Shown here piece after piece: positions 7,781-17,130 of a stretch of 64,000 nucleotides of DNA. The translations under genes and the position numbers were made by a program. Numbering within the stretch: the stretch's first letter is position 1; every line of letters starts with the position of its first letter. Location: NCBI RefSeq assembly GCF_008905045.1, contig NZ_VWMY01000021.1, forward strand, positions 107,853 to 171,852, read 5' to 3'. The notes beneath the pieces are model-generated. The model made no database searches. It saw only the letters and a program-made list of their open reading frames with translations, and had not been told where the DNA came from. Source of the stretch: Streptomyces albicerus. GTDB lineage: Bacteria > Actinomycetota > Actinomycetes > Streptomycetales > Streptomycetaceae.

Positions 7781-8893
7781 GTGAGTTCCCCAGATCCACA
7801 GGTTCGCGCAGCGCGAAACCCTTCAACCAATCCGGCCGTGCGCGGCCCCGTCGTCGCGGTCACCGGTGCCGCGGCCGGAATCGGCGCGATGCTCACCGAG
7901 CGTCTCGTCGCCAGCGACGAGATCAAGCAGGTCATCGCCATCGACGAGCGGCGCGGCGAGTGCGCCGGCGCGCAGTGGCACATCCTGGACGTGCGGGATC
8001 CGGCCATCGCCGAGAAGCTGCGCGGCGCGGACGTCGTGGTGCACCTCGCGCTCGATCTCGACCTGGAGACGGACGCGGCGGCGCGTACGGCGTACAACGT
8101 GCGGGGTACGCAGACCGTGCTCACGGCTGCCGCCGCGGCCGGGGTCCACCGTGTCGTGCTGTGCACCTCGGCGATGGTCTACGGAGCGTTGCCCGACAAC
8201 GAACTGCCTCTCTCCGAAGACGCCGAATTGCGGGCCACCGCGGAGGCCACGGGGGTGGGGGACCTTCTGGAGGTCGAGCGGCTCGCCCGGCGGGCGCCGC
8301 GTGCGCATCCCGGGCTCAACGTCACCGTCGTACGGCCCGCCATTCTCGTCGGGGGTACCGATACCGCCCTTACGCGGTACTTCGAGTCGCCTCGGCTGCT
8401 GGTCGTCGCCGGGTCCCGGCCCGTCTGGCAGTTCTGCCATGTCGAGGATCTGTGCGGGGCGCTGGAGTACGCGGTTCTGGAGAAGGTCGAGGGGGAGCTG
8501 GCCGTCGGGTGTGACGGGTGGCTGGAGCAGGAGGAGGTCGAGGAGCTCAGCGGGATCCGGCGGATGGAGCTGCCGTCGGCCGTCGCTCTGGGGGCCGCGG
8601 CTCGGCTTCACCGGATCGGGCTCACTCCGTCGCCGGCCGGGGATCTCGCGTACACGATGTATCCCTGGGTGGTGAGCGGGAGCCGGCTGCATGACGCCGG
8701 GTGGCGGCCGCAGTGGACCAACGAGGAGGTGCTCGCGGAGCTTCTGGAGGAGGTTGCCGGGCGGCATACCGTGGTCGGGCGGCGGCTTGGGCGGAAGGAT
8801 GCGACCGCTGCGGGGGCCGCGGGGGCGACGGTGGCTTTGTTGGGTACGGCCGCGTTGGTGCGGCGGGCGCGGAAGGCTCGGCGGCGGATCTGA
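7781..8893 (+). CDS. NAD-dependent epimerase/dehydratase (extended SDR)
   Basis: A 370-residue protein with a Rossmann nucleotide-binding motif, TGAAAGIG, at residues 28-35, a DVRD-type segment after the second strand, and SAMVYG in the active-site region, typical of extended SDR proteins acting on nucleotide sugars or similar substrates. The C-terminus (about residues 338-370) has an alanine-rich hydrophobic stretch, AAGAAGATVALLGTAALV, followed by an Arg/Lys-rich tail, so it may associate with the membrane. The start GTG at 7781 is preceded by GGAG at a good distance; the longer open frame from 7685 has no such site. It is divergent from the zincin-like gene and followed by a dispersed repeat. 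Substrate unknown. Confidence 0.85.
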   Translation: MSSPDPQVRAARNPSTNPAVRGPVVAVTGAAAGIGAMLTERLVASDEIKQVIAIDERRGECAGAQWHILDVRDPAIAEKLRGADVVVHLALDLDLETDAAARTAYNVRGTQTVLTAAAAAGVHRVVLCTSAMVYGALPDNELPLSEDAELRATAEATGVGDLLEVERLARRAPRAHPGLNVTVVRPAILVGGTDTALTRYFESPRLLVVAGSRPVWQFCHVEDLCGALEYAVLEKVEGELAVGCDGWLEQEEVEELSGIRRMELPSAVALGAAARLHRIGLTPSPAGDLAYTMYPWVVSGSRLHDAGWRPQWTNEEVLAELLEEVAGRHTVVGRRLGRKDATAAGAAGATVALLGTAALVRRARKARRRI

Positions 8894-8923
8894 GACGGTG
8901 GTGTGGGTGGGGTGGGTGGTGTT

Positions 8924-9024
8924 TTCGCCCCCGCCGCCCCTACCCTTCCCATCCCTGGGGGCTGCGCCCCCAGACCCCCGCTTGTCGGCCTAGCGGCCTC
9001 GTCCTCAAACGCCGGACGGGCTGA
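8924..9024 (+). repeat. Dispersed intergenic repeat, family C, copy 1
   Basis: Begins CGCCCCCGCCGCCCCTACCC, contains a perfect 8-bp hairpin (8955-8973, CTGGGGGC with loop TGC), and ends in a GTCCTCAAACGCCGGACGGG signature. Related copies occur at about 17.03 kb and 43.01 kb. The hairpin lies just downstream of the SDR gene and could act as its terminator. Confidence 0.65.
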
Positions 9025-9175
9025 AAGGTGCTGGCCCGCGCCTGGAAGTGCCGGACCGGGCTGGAAAGCCGCTCGCGGCTCAGCCGCGTCCTGTAGAAGG
9101 CTCCAAAGCTCCACGCGTGCGTGCCGGGTGAAAACGCTATTTCGTGGTGTCGGCGGGGTGGGGCACGATGGGGGT

Positions 9176-9634
9176 ATGGCACCCATGAATGATCATCCCG
9201 GTGAGCAGGCCGCGCAGGAGCCCATCAAGCTTCTGGCGATTCGGGAGACCGACCTCTCCGTGGACGAGGTCTTCCGCGCTGTCGGTGACGACGCCTCCGG
9301 GGGGACCGCGCTGTTCGTGGGGACTGTGCGGAATCACGACGGGGGAGCCGACGTCGACACGCTCGGGTACTCGTGCCATCCCAGTGCCGAGGCGGAGATG
9401 CGGCGGATCGCTGAGAAGGTCGTGGCCGAGTATCCGGTGCGGGCGTTGGCTGCCGTGCACCGGATCGGTGACCTGCGGGTGGGTGACCTCGCGGTGGTCG
9501 TCGCCGTTTCCTGTCCGCATCGGGGTGAGGCCTTCGAGGCCTGCCGGAAGCTGATCGACGACCTGAAACACGAGGTCCCGATCTGGAAGCACCAGACGTT
9601 CTCGGACGGTGCGGAGGAATGGGTCGGCGCCTAG
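9176..9634 (+). CDS. moaE: Molybdopterin synthase catalytic subunit MoaE
   Basis: A 152-residue protein of the usual MoaE length. It shows the family order: ALFVGTVRNHDGG (45-57), the LGYSCHPSAEAEM segment (63-75), VHRIGDLRVGD (94-104), CPHRGEAFEA (113-122), and KHEVPIWKHQ (131-140) containing the lysines that handle the substrate. MoaE pairs with the thiocarboxylated small subunit MoaD to convert precursor Z (cPMP) into molybdopterin in the cytoplasm. No moaD is next to it, and the nearby genes are unrelated. The start is ATG at 9176; an ATG at 9185 is an alternative. Confidence 0.92.
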   Translation: MAPMNDHPGEQAAQEPIKLLAIRETDLSVDEVFRAVGDDASGGTALFVGTVRNHDGGADVDTLGYSCHPSAEAEMRRIAEKVVAEYPVRALAAVHRIGDLRVGDLAVVVAVSCPHRGEAFEACRKLIDDLKHEVPIWKHQTFSDGAEEWVGA

Positions 9635-9833
9635 CGCTCTCGTTGAGAGGTGATGATCGCCGAGGGGCGGTGATCGCCCTGCCACAGTCGCCTCCTCGGC
9701 CACTTCTGACCCTCTGGCCCATCCGAGCACCATTCCGGTTGCGTAACCCGACCCCTGCCGTGAGCGTTGAACATGCGGATGGTTAATCTGCTGATCAGTC
9801 AGTTGCGGTCGCTCATGGGGTTGGGAGGTCGGC

Positions 9834-9998
9834 ATGGCGGCGCTCGCCTGGTTGCTGATTCCGCTTTTCGCCGCGATCGGTGCCGGACTGTGGGGAAGTT
9901 GGGCCGGTCGGAACCGTAAGACCATCGGAGACGGCCACGAGCTCGCCGGCTACACACGCTTCCGCGAGGCCATGGAGAAGTCGCGCACGGACGCCTGA
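9834..9998 (+). CDS. Small single-span membrane protein (54 residues)
   Basis: A short gene behind a good GGGAGG site 6 bases before the ATG. The protein opens MAALAWLLIPLFAAIGAGLW, one clear membrane helix, then has a basic segment (GRNRKT) and a charged soluble tail with the block ELAGYTRFREAMEK. By the positive-inside rule the tail should be cytoplasmic. No function is recognised. It is followed after about 70 bp by the PDZ/Lon-like membrane protease gene on the same strand. Confidence 0.7.
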   Translation: MAALAWLLIPLFAAIGAGLWGSWAGRNRKTIGDGHELAGYTRFREAMEKSRTDA

Positions 9999-10067
9999 CC
10001 GGCCCGGGAGGCCCCGGACGGACGGCCCCGACGGTGCGCTGACAGGGTGGTCCCGTACTGTCGTTCC

Positions 10068-11162
10068 ATGCCACGCCGCACCGCGACGATGCTCGCCTCC
10101 ACCCTGATGCTGATCGCGCTCCTCTGCGCGGGAGTCTTCATCAAAGTGCCGTACTCGGAGATGTCACCGGGTCCGACGGTGAACACGCTCGGCGATCACG
10201 GCGGCGAGCCGGTGCTCCAGATCTCGGGCCGCAAGACGTACCCGGCGACCGGGAACCTCAACATGACGACGGTCCGGGTCACGAGCGCCGACTACAACAT
10301 GAACCTCGTCGAGGCCGTCTACGGCTGGCTGGCGCACGACAACAAGGTGGTCCCGCACGACACGCTCTACCCCAATGGCAAGACGGAGGAGGAGTCGACG
10401 CAGGAGAACGCCGAGGAGTTCAGTCAGTCCCAGGAGAGCGCCAAGGTCGCGGCCCTCGAGGAACTGGACATCCCGGTGAAGTCGTGGGTGATCGTCCAAA
10501 CGGTCGTCAAGGACACCCCCGCCGAGGGCAAGCTGCACGCCGGTGACGTCATCAAGGCCGTCGACGGTACGACGGTGAAGGCGCCCGACGACGTCGCGAA
10601 GCTGGTCACCAAGCACAAGCCGGGCGAGAAGGTCACCTTCACGATCGTGCCCGCCAAGGAGCAGGCCGCCGCCGAGAAGGAGAACCGGACGGCGACCAGG
10701 ACCGAGGACGTCACGATCACCACCGTGAAGTCCGACGACGAGGGCGAGGACCGCGCGATCGTCGGCATCGCGGCCGGTACCGACCACACGTTCCCGTTCA
10801 CCATCGACATCAAGCTCGCCGATGTCGGCGGCCCCAGCGCAGGCCTGATGTTCGCCCTCGGCATCGTCGACAAGCTCACCCCGGGCAGCCTCACCGGCGG
10901 CAAGTTCGTCGCCGGCACCGGCACCATCGACGCCGAAGGCAAGGTCGGCCCGATCGGCGGCATCGAGATGAAGACGGTCGGCGCCCGCGACAAGGGCGCC
11001 CAGTACTTCCTGACGCCCAAGGACAACTGCGCGGCCGCCGCCCGTGACGTCCCCGAGGGGCTCACGCTCGTCAAAGTCGACACCATGGACGACGCGATGA
11101 GCGCCCTCAAGGACATCCGCGGCGGCGACACGGCCGACCTGCCGAAGTGCACCAGGAGCTGA
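10068..11162 (+). CDS. Membrane-anchored PDZ/Lon-like (S16, YlbL-type) protease
   Basis: A 364-residue protein with one N-terminal membrane segment (about residues 5-27), a PDZ domain around 140-200 that includes GKLHAGDVIKAVDG, a charged insertion, and a C-terminal S16 Lon-type peptidase domain. The catalytic dyad is visible: Ser257 in VGGPSAGLMFALG and Lys302 in KVGPIGGIEMKT. There is no AAA ATPase module, so it resembles B. subtilis YlbL rather than Lon. It should sit outside the membrane or in the wall zone and cleave unfolded or regulated exported proteins; the substrate is unknown. The ATG at 10068 starts a basic leader (MPRRTATM) right before the hydrophobic helix, better than the upstream start at 10047. 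Confidence 0.88.
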   Translation: MPRRTATMLASTLMLIALLCAGVFIKVPYSEMSPGPTVNTLGDHGGEPVLQISGRKTYPATGNLNMTTVRVTSADYNMNLVEAVYGWLAHDNKVVPHDTLYPNGKTEEESTQENAEEFSQSQESAKVAALEELDIPVKSWVIVQTVVKDTPAEGKLHAGDVIKAVDGTTVKAPDDVAKLVTKHKPGEKVTFTIVPAKEQAAAEKENRTATRTEDVTITTVKSDDEGEDRAIVGIAAGTDHTFPFTIDIKLADVGGPSAGLMFALGIVDKLTPGSLTGGKFVAGTGTIDAEGKVGPIGGIEMKTVGARDKGAQYFLTPKDNCAAAARDVPEGLTLVKVDTMDDAMSALKDIRGGDTADLPKCTRS

Positions 11163-11178
11163 GTGCGCTGTCCGGGGA

Positions 11179-11736
11179 CTACTCGGCGAACGTCGCCGAC
11201 AGCGCCTCCGCGAGACCCGGTACGAGGTCGGACCCGGTGAGCACGTCGGTCGCCGAGTCCTTCTCGCGCAGCCGCAGCGCGGACTCGCGCTTACCGCCGC
11301 GCAGGACCGCCACGGTCATCCGGACCTCCTGGCGCTCCGGATGCTCGGCGACCCACTCGGCCAGCCGCTTCTCGTCGAGGCCGTCCGGTACGGAAGCCTC
11401 CGCGGACGGCGGCAGCATCAGCCGCTCCACGGACAGGGCGCAGCCGACCACCGCGTCCGGCCAGGCGATGGTGCCGAGGAACTCGTCCAGCGGGCTGCCC
11501 GCCGGGAGTTCATCCTGCTCAATCGGGGTAAGGGTGCCCTCGGGGGCGTCCTCGGTAAGACCGAGGCGCTCAGCGAGCCCCGGTTCCTGGGAACGCAGCT
11601 GAGCGGTGTCGACCAGCGCGAAGAGCCGGGCGGGCTGGTCCCAGCCGAGCCCCGAAACGTACTCGTCGATCTCGAGGACGGCACGGGTGAGGGGCCCGGC
11701 CGCCATGGGGGTGCCTGTGGAGGCGGTGTTGGACAT
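11179..11736 (-). CDS. PPA1309 family protein
   Basis: A 185-residue acidic, soluble protein matching the actinobacterial PPA1309 family by its landmarks: an N-terminal LTRAVLEIDEYVSGLGWDQPARLFALV, a middle GTIAWPDAVVGCALSVERLMLPP, and an AEHPERQEVRMTVAVLRGG(K/R)ESALRLR stretch near the C-terminus. The family has no established role. The ATG at 11736 was chosen because the longer frame (to 12171) runs into the divergent UPF0182 gene. It converges with the PDZ protease gene (16 bp between stops) and is divergent from the UPF0182 gene, so the 124-bp gap should hold both promoters. Confidence 0.82.
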   Translation of the reverse strand: MSNTASTGTPMAAGPLTRAVLEIDEYVSGLGWDQPARLFALVDTAQLRSQEPGLAERLGLTEDAPEGTLTPIEQDELPAGSPLDEFLGTIAWPDAVVGCALSVERLMLPPSAEASVPDGLDEKRLAEWVAEHPERQEVRMTVAVLRGGKRESALRLREKDSATDVLTGSDLVPGLAEALSATFAE

Positions 11737-11860
11737 GGTCACAATCCTGCCTCGTTCGGCCCCGGAAGCGGGAACCGAGTAAAGCATCAGTAAGTTGCAT
11801 AGTTGGGGCCCGGCACTCGCAGAGCCCCAAAGACCAACAGCGAACTTCGAGGTGCGCACC

Positions 11861-14845
11861 TTGGCTTTCCAGATGCCGGACCGCGGCGGAGGCCCGTCGG
11901 GGCCACGGATCAGAGTGGGCCGACCGTCCCGGCGTGTCCGGACCCTGCTCATGACACTGGGCGTACTGGCCGTGCTGGCCATGGCGTTCGTCATGTTCGC
12001 GGGGTTCTGGACAGACTGGCTCTGGTACCGATCGGTCAAGTACTCGTCCGTCTTCACGACCACCCTGTGGACCAAGATCGGACTGTTCTTCGTCTTCGGA
12101 CTGCTGATGGCCACGGCCGTCGGCGTGAACATCTGGCTGGCCCACCGGCTACGGCCGCCGCTGAGCGCCATGTCGATGGAGCAGCAGAGCCTCGACCGCT
12201 ACCGGATGGGCGTGGCTCCGTACAAGAAGTGGATCCTCCTCGGGATCACTTCCCTGGTCGGGCTGATCGCGGGCGCCTCCGCGGCGGGCCAGTGGCGTAC
12301 GTGGCTGATGTGGGTGAACGGCGTGCCCTTCAACCAGAAGGACCCGCAGTTCCACCTCGACGTCTCCTTCTACGCCTTCGATCTGCCCTGGTACCGCTTC
12401 CTGCTGGGCTTCGGCTTCGCCGCCGCGATCCTCTCGGTGATCGCCGCCGCGCTGACCCACTACCTGTACGGCGGGCTGCGCATCACCAGCCCCGGGGCGC
12501 GCGCCACGGCCGCGGCCACCGGGCATCTCTCGGTGCTGCTCGGCATCTTCGTCACGCTGAAGGCGGTCGCGTACTGGCTCGACCGGTACGGACTCGCGGT
12601 GAAGTCCAGTGACTTCAAGGCGACGGGCAACTGGACGGGCCTCAGGTACGTCGACGCGAACGCGTATCTGCCGGCCAAGACGATCCTGTTCTGCATCGCC
12701 GTCATCTGCGCCCTGCTGTTCTTCGCCACGCTGTGGCGGCGTACGTGGCAGCTGCCCGTCATCGGCTTCGGCCTGATGGTGCTCTCGGCGATCCTCATCG
12801 GCGGTCTGTACCCGGCGATCGTCCAGAAGTTCCAGGTCCAGCCGAACGAGCAGGCCAAGGAAGCGCCGTACGTCACCAAGAACCTCAAGGCGACCCGCGA
12901 GGCGTACGGCATCGATGCCACCCAGGTCACGGACTACGAGGGCAAGAGCAACACCGAGGACCAGAGCAAGCTCCGCAAGGACGCCGGCGACGCGGCGAGC
13001 ATTCGCCTGCTCGACCCGAACATCGTCTCGCCGACGTTCCAGCAGCTCCAGCAGATCAGGAATTACTACGCGTTCCCGTCGAACCTGGACGTCGACCGCT
13101 ACAGCAAGGACGGCGAGGACCAGGACACGGTCATCGGACTGCGCGAGCTGAACCTCCAGGGCATTCCGAAGAACAACTGGATCAACGACCACTTCCGCTA
13201 CACCCATGGCTACGGTGTCGTCGCCGCCAAGGGCACCGAGGGCGACTCCCAGGGACGGCCGGTCTTCACCGAGTCCGACCTGCCGTCCAAGGGCGACCTC
13301 GGTGAGTACCAGCAGCGGATCTACTACGGCGAGAAGACCAGCCAGTACTCGATCGTCGGCGGCCCGCAGAAGGAGATCGACTACTCCGACGACAGCGGCG
13401 AGAAGACGACCAGCTACAAGGGCGACAGCGGGGTCAACCTCTCCAACCCCGTCAACCGCGCCGCGTACGCGGTGGCCTTCAGCCAACCGCAGATCCTCTA
13501 CTCGGGTGCGATCGGCGAGGGCTCGCGGATCCTCTACAACCGCACCCCCAAGGAGCGCGTCGAGGCGGTCGCCCCCTGGCTGACCATCGACGGTGACGCC
13601 TACCCGGCGGTCGTCGACGGGAAGATCGAGTGGATCGTCGACGCGTACACGACCACCAACGGCTATCCATACGCCTCCCGCACCACCCTCGGCGACACGA
13701 CGGCCGACTCGCTGACCGCCGCCAACAACCAGCGGGCGGTGGTGGCCCAGCAGAACCAGGTCAACTACATCCGCAACTCGGTGAAGGCGACCGTCGACGC
13801 GTACACCGGCAAGGTCACGCTCTACGAGTGGGACACCAAGGACCCGGTCCTCAAGACCTGGAAGAAGGCCTTCCCCGGGACGGTGAAGCCGAAGGGTGAC
13901 ATCCCGCAGGCCCTCATGGACCATCTCCGCTACCCGCAGGACCTGTTCAAGGTCCAGCGCGAGCTGCTGACGCGGTACCACGTGAAGGACGCGTCGACGT
14001 TCCTCAGCGGCAGTGAGGTGTGGCAGGTCCCGGACGACCCGACCAACAGGGCGGGCGACGCCGTGCCGCCGTACTACCTGAGCATGAAGATGCCCAGCGA
14101 GACGGCCCAGGCGTTCTCACTGACGACGACGTTCACACCGAACGGCCGGGACAACCTGAGCGCGTTCATGTCGGTCAACGCCGAGGCGGGCACGAAGGAC
14201 TACGGAAAGATCCAGATCCTCAAACTGCCATCCAGCGGAACAGTCAACGGGCCGAAACAGGTCCAGAGCCAGTTCAACTCCGAACAGGACATCGCCGAGA
14301 CCATCAGGCTGCTGAGAGGTGGTGACTCGGAAGTCGAGTACGGCAACCTGCTGACGGTGCCACTCAACGGAGGTCTGCTCTATGTAGAGCCCGTCTATGT
14401 ACGCGGTGGTGGACTCAAGTACCCACTGCTGCGGAAGGTGTTGGTGACCTACGGGGGGGCCACGGCCTTCGAGAACACCTTGGACGAGGCGCTCAACAAG
14501 ATCTTCGACACCGAGGGTTCGACCACGGAGCCACCGGACGAGGACGGGACGACCGAACCACCACCACCGACGTCCGACGACCCCACGGTCCAACAAGCAC
14601 TCAACGACGCCCAGAAGGCCTTCGACCAAGGCCAGGAAGCCCTCAAGAAGGGCGACTGGGAGGCGTACGGAAAGGCGCAGAAGGATCTGGAGGACGCGCT
14701 GCAGCGGGCCGAGGACGCGCAGGCCAAGGCCGGTAACAGCGCGGGGGCCGGCGGCTCCGGTGACAAGAAACCCGAGGGAAGCGGCACCCCGAGCACCAGT
14801 CCGAGCAGCAGCCCGAGCAGTAGAGAGAGCGCTGCGAGCGGCTGA
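11861..14845 (+). CDS. UPF0182 family large membrane protein
   Basis: A protein of about 994 residues with a hydrophobic N-terminal third containing about seven membrane helices (for example LLMTLGVLAVLAMAFVMFAG and SVLLGIFVTLKAVAYWL). A large domain predicted to lie outside the membrane follows, ending in an acidic, then Ser/Pro-rich tail (TSPSSSPSSRESAASG). This matches UPF0182, conserved across actinobacteria and some cyanobacteria but of unknown function. The start is taken as TTG at 11861, which follows GAGGTG at a normal distance; ATG at 11873 is the alternative. It is divergent from the PPA1309 gene, and an initiator tRNA follows 44 bp after its stop. Confidence 0.85.
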   Translation: MAFQMPDRGGGPSGPRIRVGRPSRRVRTLLMTLGVLAVLAMAFVMFAGFWTDWLWYRSVKYSSVFTTTLWTKIGLFFVFGLLMATAVGVNIWLAHRLRPPLSAMSMEQQSLDRYRMGVAPYKKWILLGITSLVGLIAGASAAGQWRTWLMWVNGVPFNQKDPQFHLDVSFYAFDLPWYRFLLGFGFAAAILSVIAAALTHYLYGGLRITSPGARATAAATGHLSVLLGIFVTLKAVAYWLDRYGLAVKSSDFKATGNWTGLRYVDANAYLPAKTILFCIAVICALLFFATLWRRTWQLPVIGFGLMVLSAILIGGLYPAIVQKFQVQPNEQAKEAPYVTKNLKATREAYGIDATQVTDYEGKSNTEDQSKLRKDAGDAASIRLLDPNIVSPTFQQLQQIRNYYAFPSNLDVDRYSKDGEDQDTVIGLRELNLQGIPKNNWINDHFRYTHGYGVVAAKGTEGDSQGRPVFTESDLPSKGDLGEYQQRIYYGEKTSQYSIVGGPQKEIDYSDDSGEKTTSYKGDSGVNLSNPVNRAAYAVAFSQPQILYSGAIGEGSRILYNRTPKERVEAVAPWLTIDGDAYPAVVDGKIEWIVDAYTTTNGYPYASRTTLGDTTADSLTAANNQRAVVAQQNQVNYIRNSVKATVDAYTGKVTLYEWDTKDPVLKTWKKAFPGTVKPKGDIPQALMDHLRYPQDLFKVQRELLTRYHVKDASTFLSGSEVWQVPDDPTNRAGDAVPPYYLSMKMPSETAQAFSLTTTFTPNGRDNLSAFMSVNAEAGTKDYGKIQILKLPSSGTVNGPKQVQSQFNSEQDIAETIRLLRGGDSEVEYGNLLTVPLNGGLLYVEPVYVRGGGLKYPLLRKVLVTYGGATAFENTLDEALNKIFDTEGSTTEPPDEDGTTEPPPPTSDDPTVQQALNDAQKAFDQGQEALKKGDWEAYGKAQKDLEDALQRAEDAQAKAGNSAGAGGSGDKKPEGSGTPSTSPSSSPSSRESAASG

Positions 14846-14889
14846 GTCAAGAGCCCACCCCGCACCGTGGTACGGTTGCCACACAACGG

Positions 14890-14963
14890 CGCGGGGTGGA
14901 GCAGCTCGGTAGCTCGCTGGGCTCATAACCCAGAGGTCGCAGGTTCAAATCCTGTCCCCGCTA
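14890..14963 (+). tRNA. tRNA-fMet (CAT), copy 1
   Basis: A complete cloverleaf with anticodon CAT. Two initiator hallmarks are visible: three G-C pairs at the base of the anticodon stem (CTGGG/CCCAG), and a mismatch at position 1-72 (C against U). The D-stem (GAGC/GCTC) and the T-arm with TTCAAAT are intact. No CCA is encoded. It is identical over its whole length to the copy at 17423-17496. Confidence 0.97.
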
Positions 14964-14968
14964 CTGAA

Positions 14969-15009
14969 GTCGAAGGACCCGGATCCTCCAAGGATCCGGG
15001 TCCTTCGAC
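14969..15009 (+). terminator. Perfect 19-bp inverted repeat after tRNA-fMet copy 1
   Basis: 14969-14987 pairs exactly with 14991-15009 around a 3-base spacer. It begins 5 bases after the mature tRNA end and is almost certainly its transcription terminator. Confidence 0.85.
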
Positions 15010-15202
15010 GTGTGCGGACCGTGCGCCCGTCGCGCGCTTGTGCCCCTGCTCACCAGTGCGCCCGCGATGAAGGCTGTGCCATGCGACGGGAGTTGGGAAA
15101 TCTGTGTTTGACTTGTCTCTCTGTGGGCATGTCGACAAAACGCTGAAGTGACCTCACTGGCTGCGGTATACCAGGTGTACCCAGGTTGCAGGTGGTGCGA
15201 CG

Positions 15203-17008
15203 ATGGACGTTATGGGGGACAAGGCAACTCTGTTGGAGACAGGGCGGTTTGTGCAGCCTTCCGACCGGGACGAGACCGGTGAGGCTGTGGAGGAGGCGCG
15301 CCAGCGGCTCGCCGCGGAAGCGGGCGACGTCGAGGCGATGAGCGTCCTCGGAGCGATGCTGCTCCGCCGCGGTGATCTCGACGGGGCCGAGCCTCAGCTG
15401 CGCGCTGCCACCGCGGCCGGTGACCGGGCCGCCGCCAACAACCTGGGTGTCCTCCTGCACCAGCGCGGATACGCCGAGGAGGCCGCCGGCTGGTGGCGGA
15501 TCGCCGCCGTCGCCGGATCCGCGGCCGCCGCGCACGCGCTGGGCCGCCACCACCGCGAGCGCGGCGACGAGCCCGCCGCCGAGTACTGGCTGCGCCAGTC
15601 CGCCGAGCAGGGGCACGCCCTCGGGGCGTACGCGCTCGCCGACCTCCTGGAGCACCGAGCTGACGCCGGCGCCGAGGAGTGGATGCGGGCGGCCGCCGAG
15701 CGGGGGCACCGCGAGGCGGCGTACCGGCTCGCGCGAGCGCTGGACCGCAAGGCTTCGCAGGCGGGAGATTCCGACACTGACAACGGTGTCGGGGCCGCTG
15801 CCGCCGAAGAGGCCGAGCGGTGGTACCGGCAGGCCGCCGCGCGCGGTCACCGGCGGGCCTCGCTGCACCTCGGGGTGATCCTGGAGAAGCGCGGGGAGCT
15901 CAAGGAGGCCGGGCGCTGGTATCTGACCTCCGCCAAGGAGGGCGAGGCGCGGGCCGCCTGCGCGCTCGGGTTCCTGCTGCGGGACGCGGGCGACACCGAG
16001 AGCGCCGCCGTGTGGTGGCTGCGGGCCGCCCAGGACGGGGACGGGAACGCCGCGAACGCGCTGGGCGCGCTGCATGCCGAGCGGGGTGAGACACAGACCG
16101 CCGAGCGCTGGTACCGGGCCGCCATGGACGCCGGTGATGTGAACGGCGCGTACAACCTCGGGCTGCTCTGTGCCGAGCAGGGGCGGACCGCGCACGCCGA
16201 GCAGTGGTACCGGCGTGCGGCGTACGCGGGGCATCGGGAGGCGGCGAACGCGCTCGCCATCCTGCTGCTGCAGGTGGGCGACGCGGCCGGAGCCGAGCCC
16301 TGGTTCTCCAAGGCCGCGGAGGCCGGCAGCGTGGATGCCGCGTTCAATCTCGGGATCCTGCACGCCGGGCGGGCTGAGGATGAGGCGGCGTTGCGGTGGT
16401 ACGAGCGGGCCGCTGCGGCCGGGCATACGGAGGCGGCGCTCCAGGTGGGGATCGCGCGCCTTCGGGACGGGGACGAGCGGGCTGCCGAGCGGCATCTGCG
16501 GTGTGCCGCGGGCGGCGGTAGCGCGGAGGCGGCTTATCGGCTGGCCACCGTGCTCGATGCGCGGCGGCCGCCTGCGCCAGCGCATGAGCTGGGGGAGCCC
16601 GCGACCGAGAAGAGTGAGTGCGAGGAGTGGTACGAGCGGGCTGCTTCCCAGGGGCATCGGCGGGCTCAGGTGCGGGTGGGGATGCTGGCTTCTGCCCGTG
16701 GGGATGTCGTGGAGGCGGCTCGGTGGTACCGGGAGGCTGCGGAGGCGGGCTCGCGGAACGGGGCGTTCAATCTTGGGCTTCTGCTGGCCCGGGAGGGGAG
16801 TGAGCCTGAAGCTGCCTTGTGGTGGGCTCGGGCTGCTGATGCGGGGCATGGGCGGGCGGCGTTGCGGCTTGCTCTCGTCTACGCGCGTCAGGGGGAGCTT
16901 GCGGAGGGGCAGCGGTGGGCTGATCGTGCCGTGTCGCTCGGGCCCGGGGAGGTTTCTGAGCGGGCGACTCGGTTGCGGGATGCGTTGCGGCAGGAGTTGT
17001 CTGCGTGA
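15203..17008 (+). CDS. Sel1/TPR-repeat protein
   Basis: A 601-residue, alanine-rich, all-helical protein built from about fourteen Sel1-like repeats of roughly 36 residues. The recurring pattern is A-x-x-x-L-G-x-L-...-G-x-x-x-x-A-x-x-W-(Y/W)-(R/Q)-x-A-A-x-x-G (for example AERWYRAAMDAGDVNGAYNLG). Such superhelical repeats bind other proteins and act as scaffolds. There is no signal peptide or membrane helix, so it is probably cytoplasmic. The start is ATG at 15203, with ATG at 15212 possible; neither has a strong ribosome-binding site. It stands alone between two identical initiator tRNA genes. The partner is unknown. Confidence 0.85.
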   Translation: MDVMGDKATLLETGRFVQPSDRDETGEAVEEARQRLAAEAGDVEAMSVLGAMLLRRGDLDGAEPQLRAATAAGDRAAANNLGVLLHQRGYAEEAAGWWRIAAVAGSAAAAHALGRHHRERGDEPAAEYWLRQSAEQGHALGAYALADLLEHRADAGAEEWMRAAAERGHREAAYRLARALDRKASQAGDSDTDNGVGAAAAEEAERWYRQAAARGHRRASLHLGVILEKRGELKEAGRWYLTSAKEGEARAACALGFLLRDAGDTESAAVWWLRAAQDGDGNAANALGALHAERGETQTAERWYRAAMDAGDVNGAYNLGLLCAEQGRTAHAEQWYRRAAYAGHREAANALAILLLQVGDAAGAEPWFSKAAEAGSVDAAFNLGILHAGRAEDEAALRWYERAAAAGHTEAALQVGIARLRDGDERAAERHLRCAAGGGSAEAAYRLATVLDARRPPAPAHELGEPATEKSECEEWYERAASQGHRRAQVRVGMLASARGDVVEAARWYREAAEAGSRNGAFNLGLLLAREGSEPEAALWWARAADAGHGRAALRLALVYARQGELAEGQRWADRAVSLGPGEVSERATRLRDALRQELSA

Positions 17009-17028
17009 TGGTGGGGGCGGGGTTGGTT

Positions 17029-17130
17029 TCGCCCCCACCGCCCCTACCCGTCCCATCCCTGGTGGCTGCCGCCCCCAGACCCCCGCTTGATCGGCCTGAA
17101 CGGCCTTGTCCTCAAGCGTCGGACGGGCTG
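17029..17130 (+). repeat. Dispersed intergenic repeat, family C, copy 2
   Basis: Shares with the 8.9-kb copy the CGCCCCC(A/G)CCGCCCCTACCC start, the interrupted hairpin GGTGGCTGCCGCCCCCAG and the GTCCTCAAGCG(T/C)CGGACGGGCTG end. It directly follows the Sel1 gene and leads into 91-bp tandem repeats that reuse its last segment. Confidence 0.65.

Noticed and set aside
9799..10074. 91-codon minus-strand frame
   Set aside because: Overlaps the 54-residue membrane protein and the protease start, which have good ribosome-binding sites; arginine-rich shadow.
12149..13981. 610-codon open frame on the minus strand
   Set aside because: Antisense to the UPF0182 gene; Val/Leu/Arg-rich composition with no motif.
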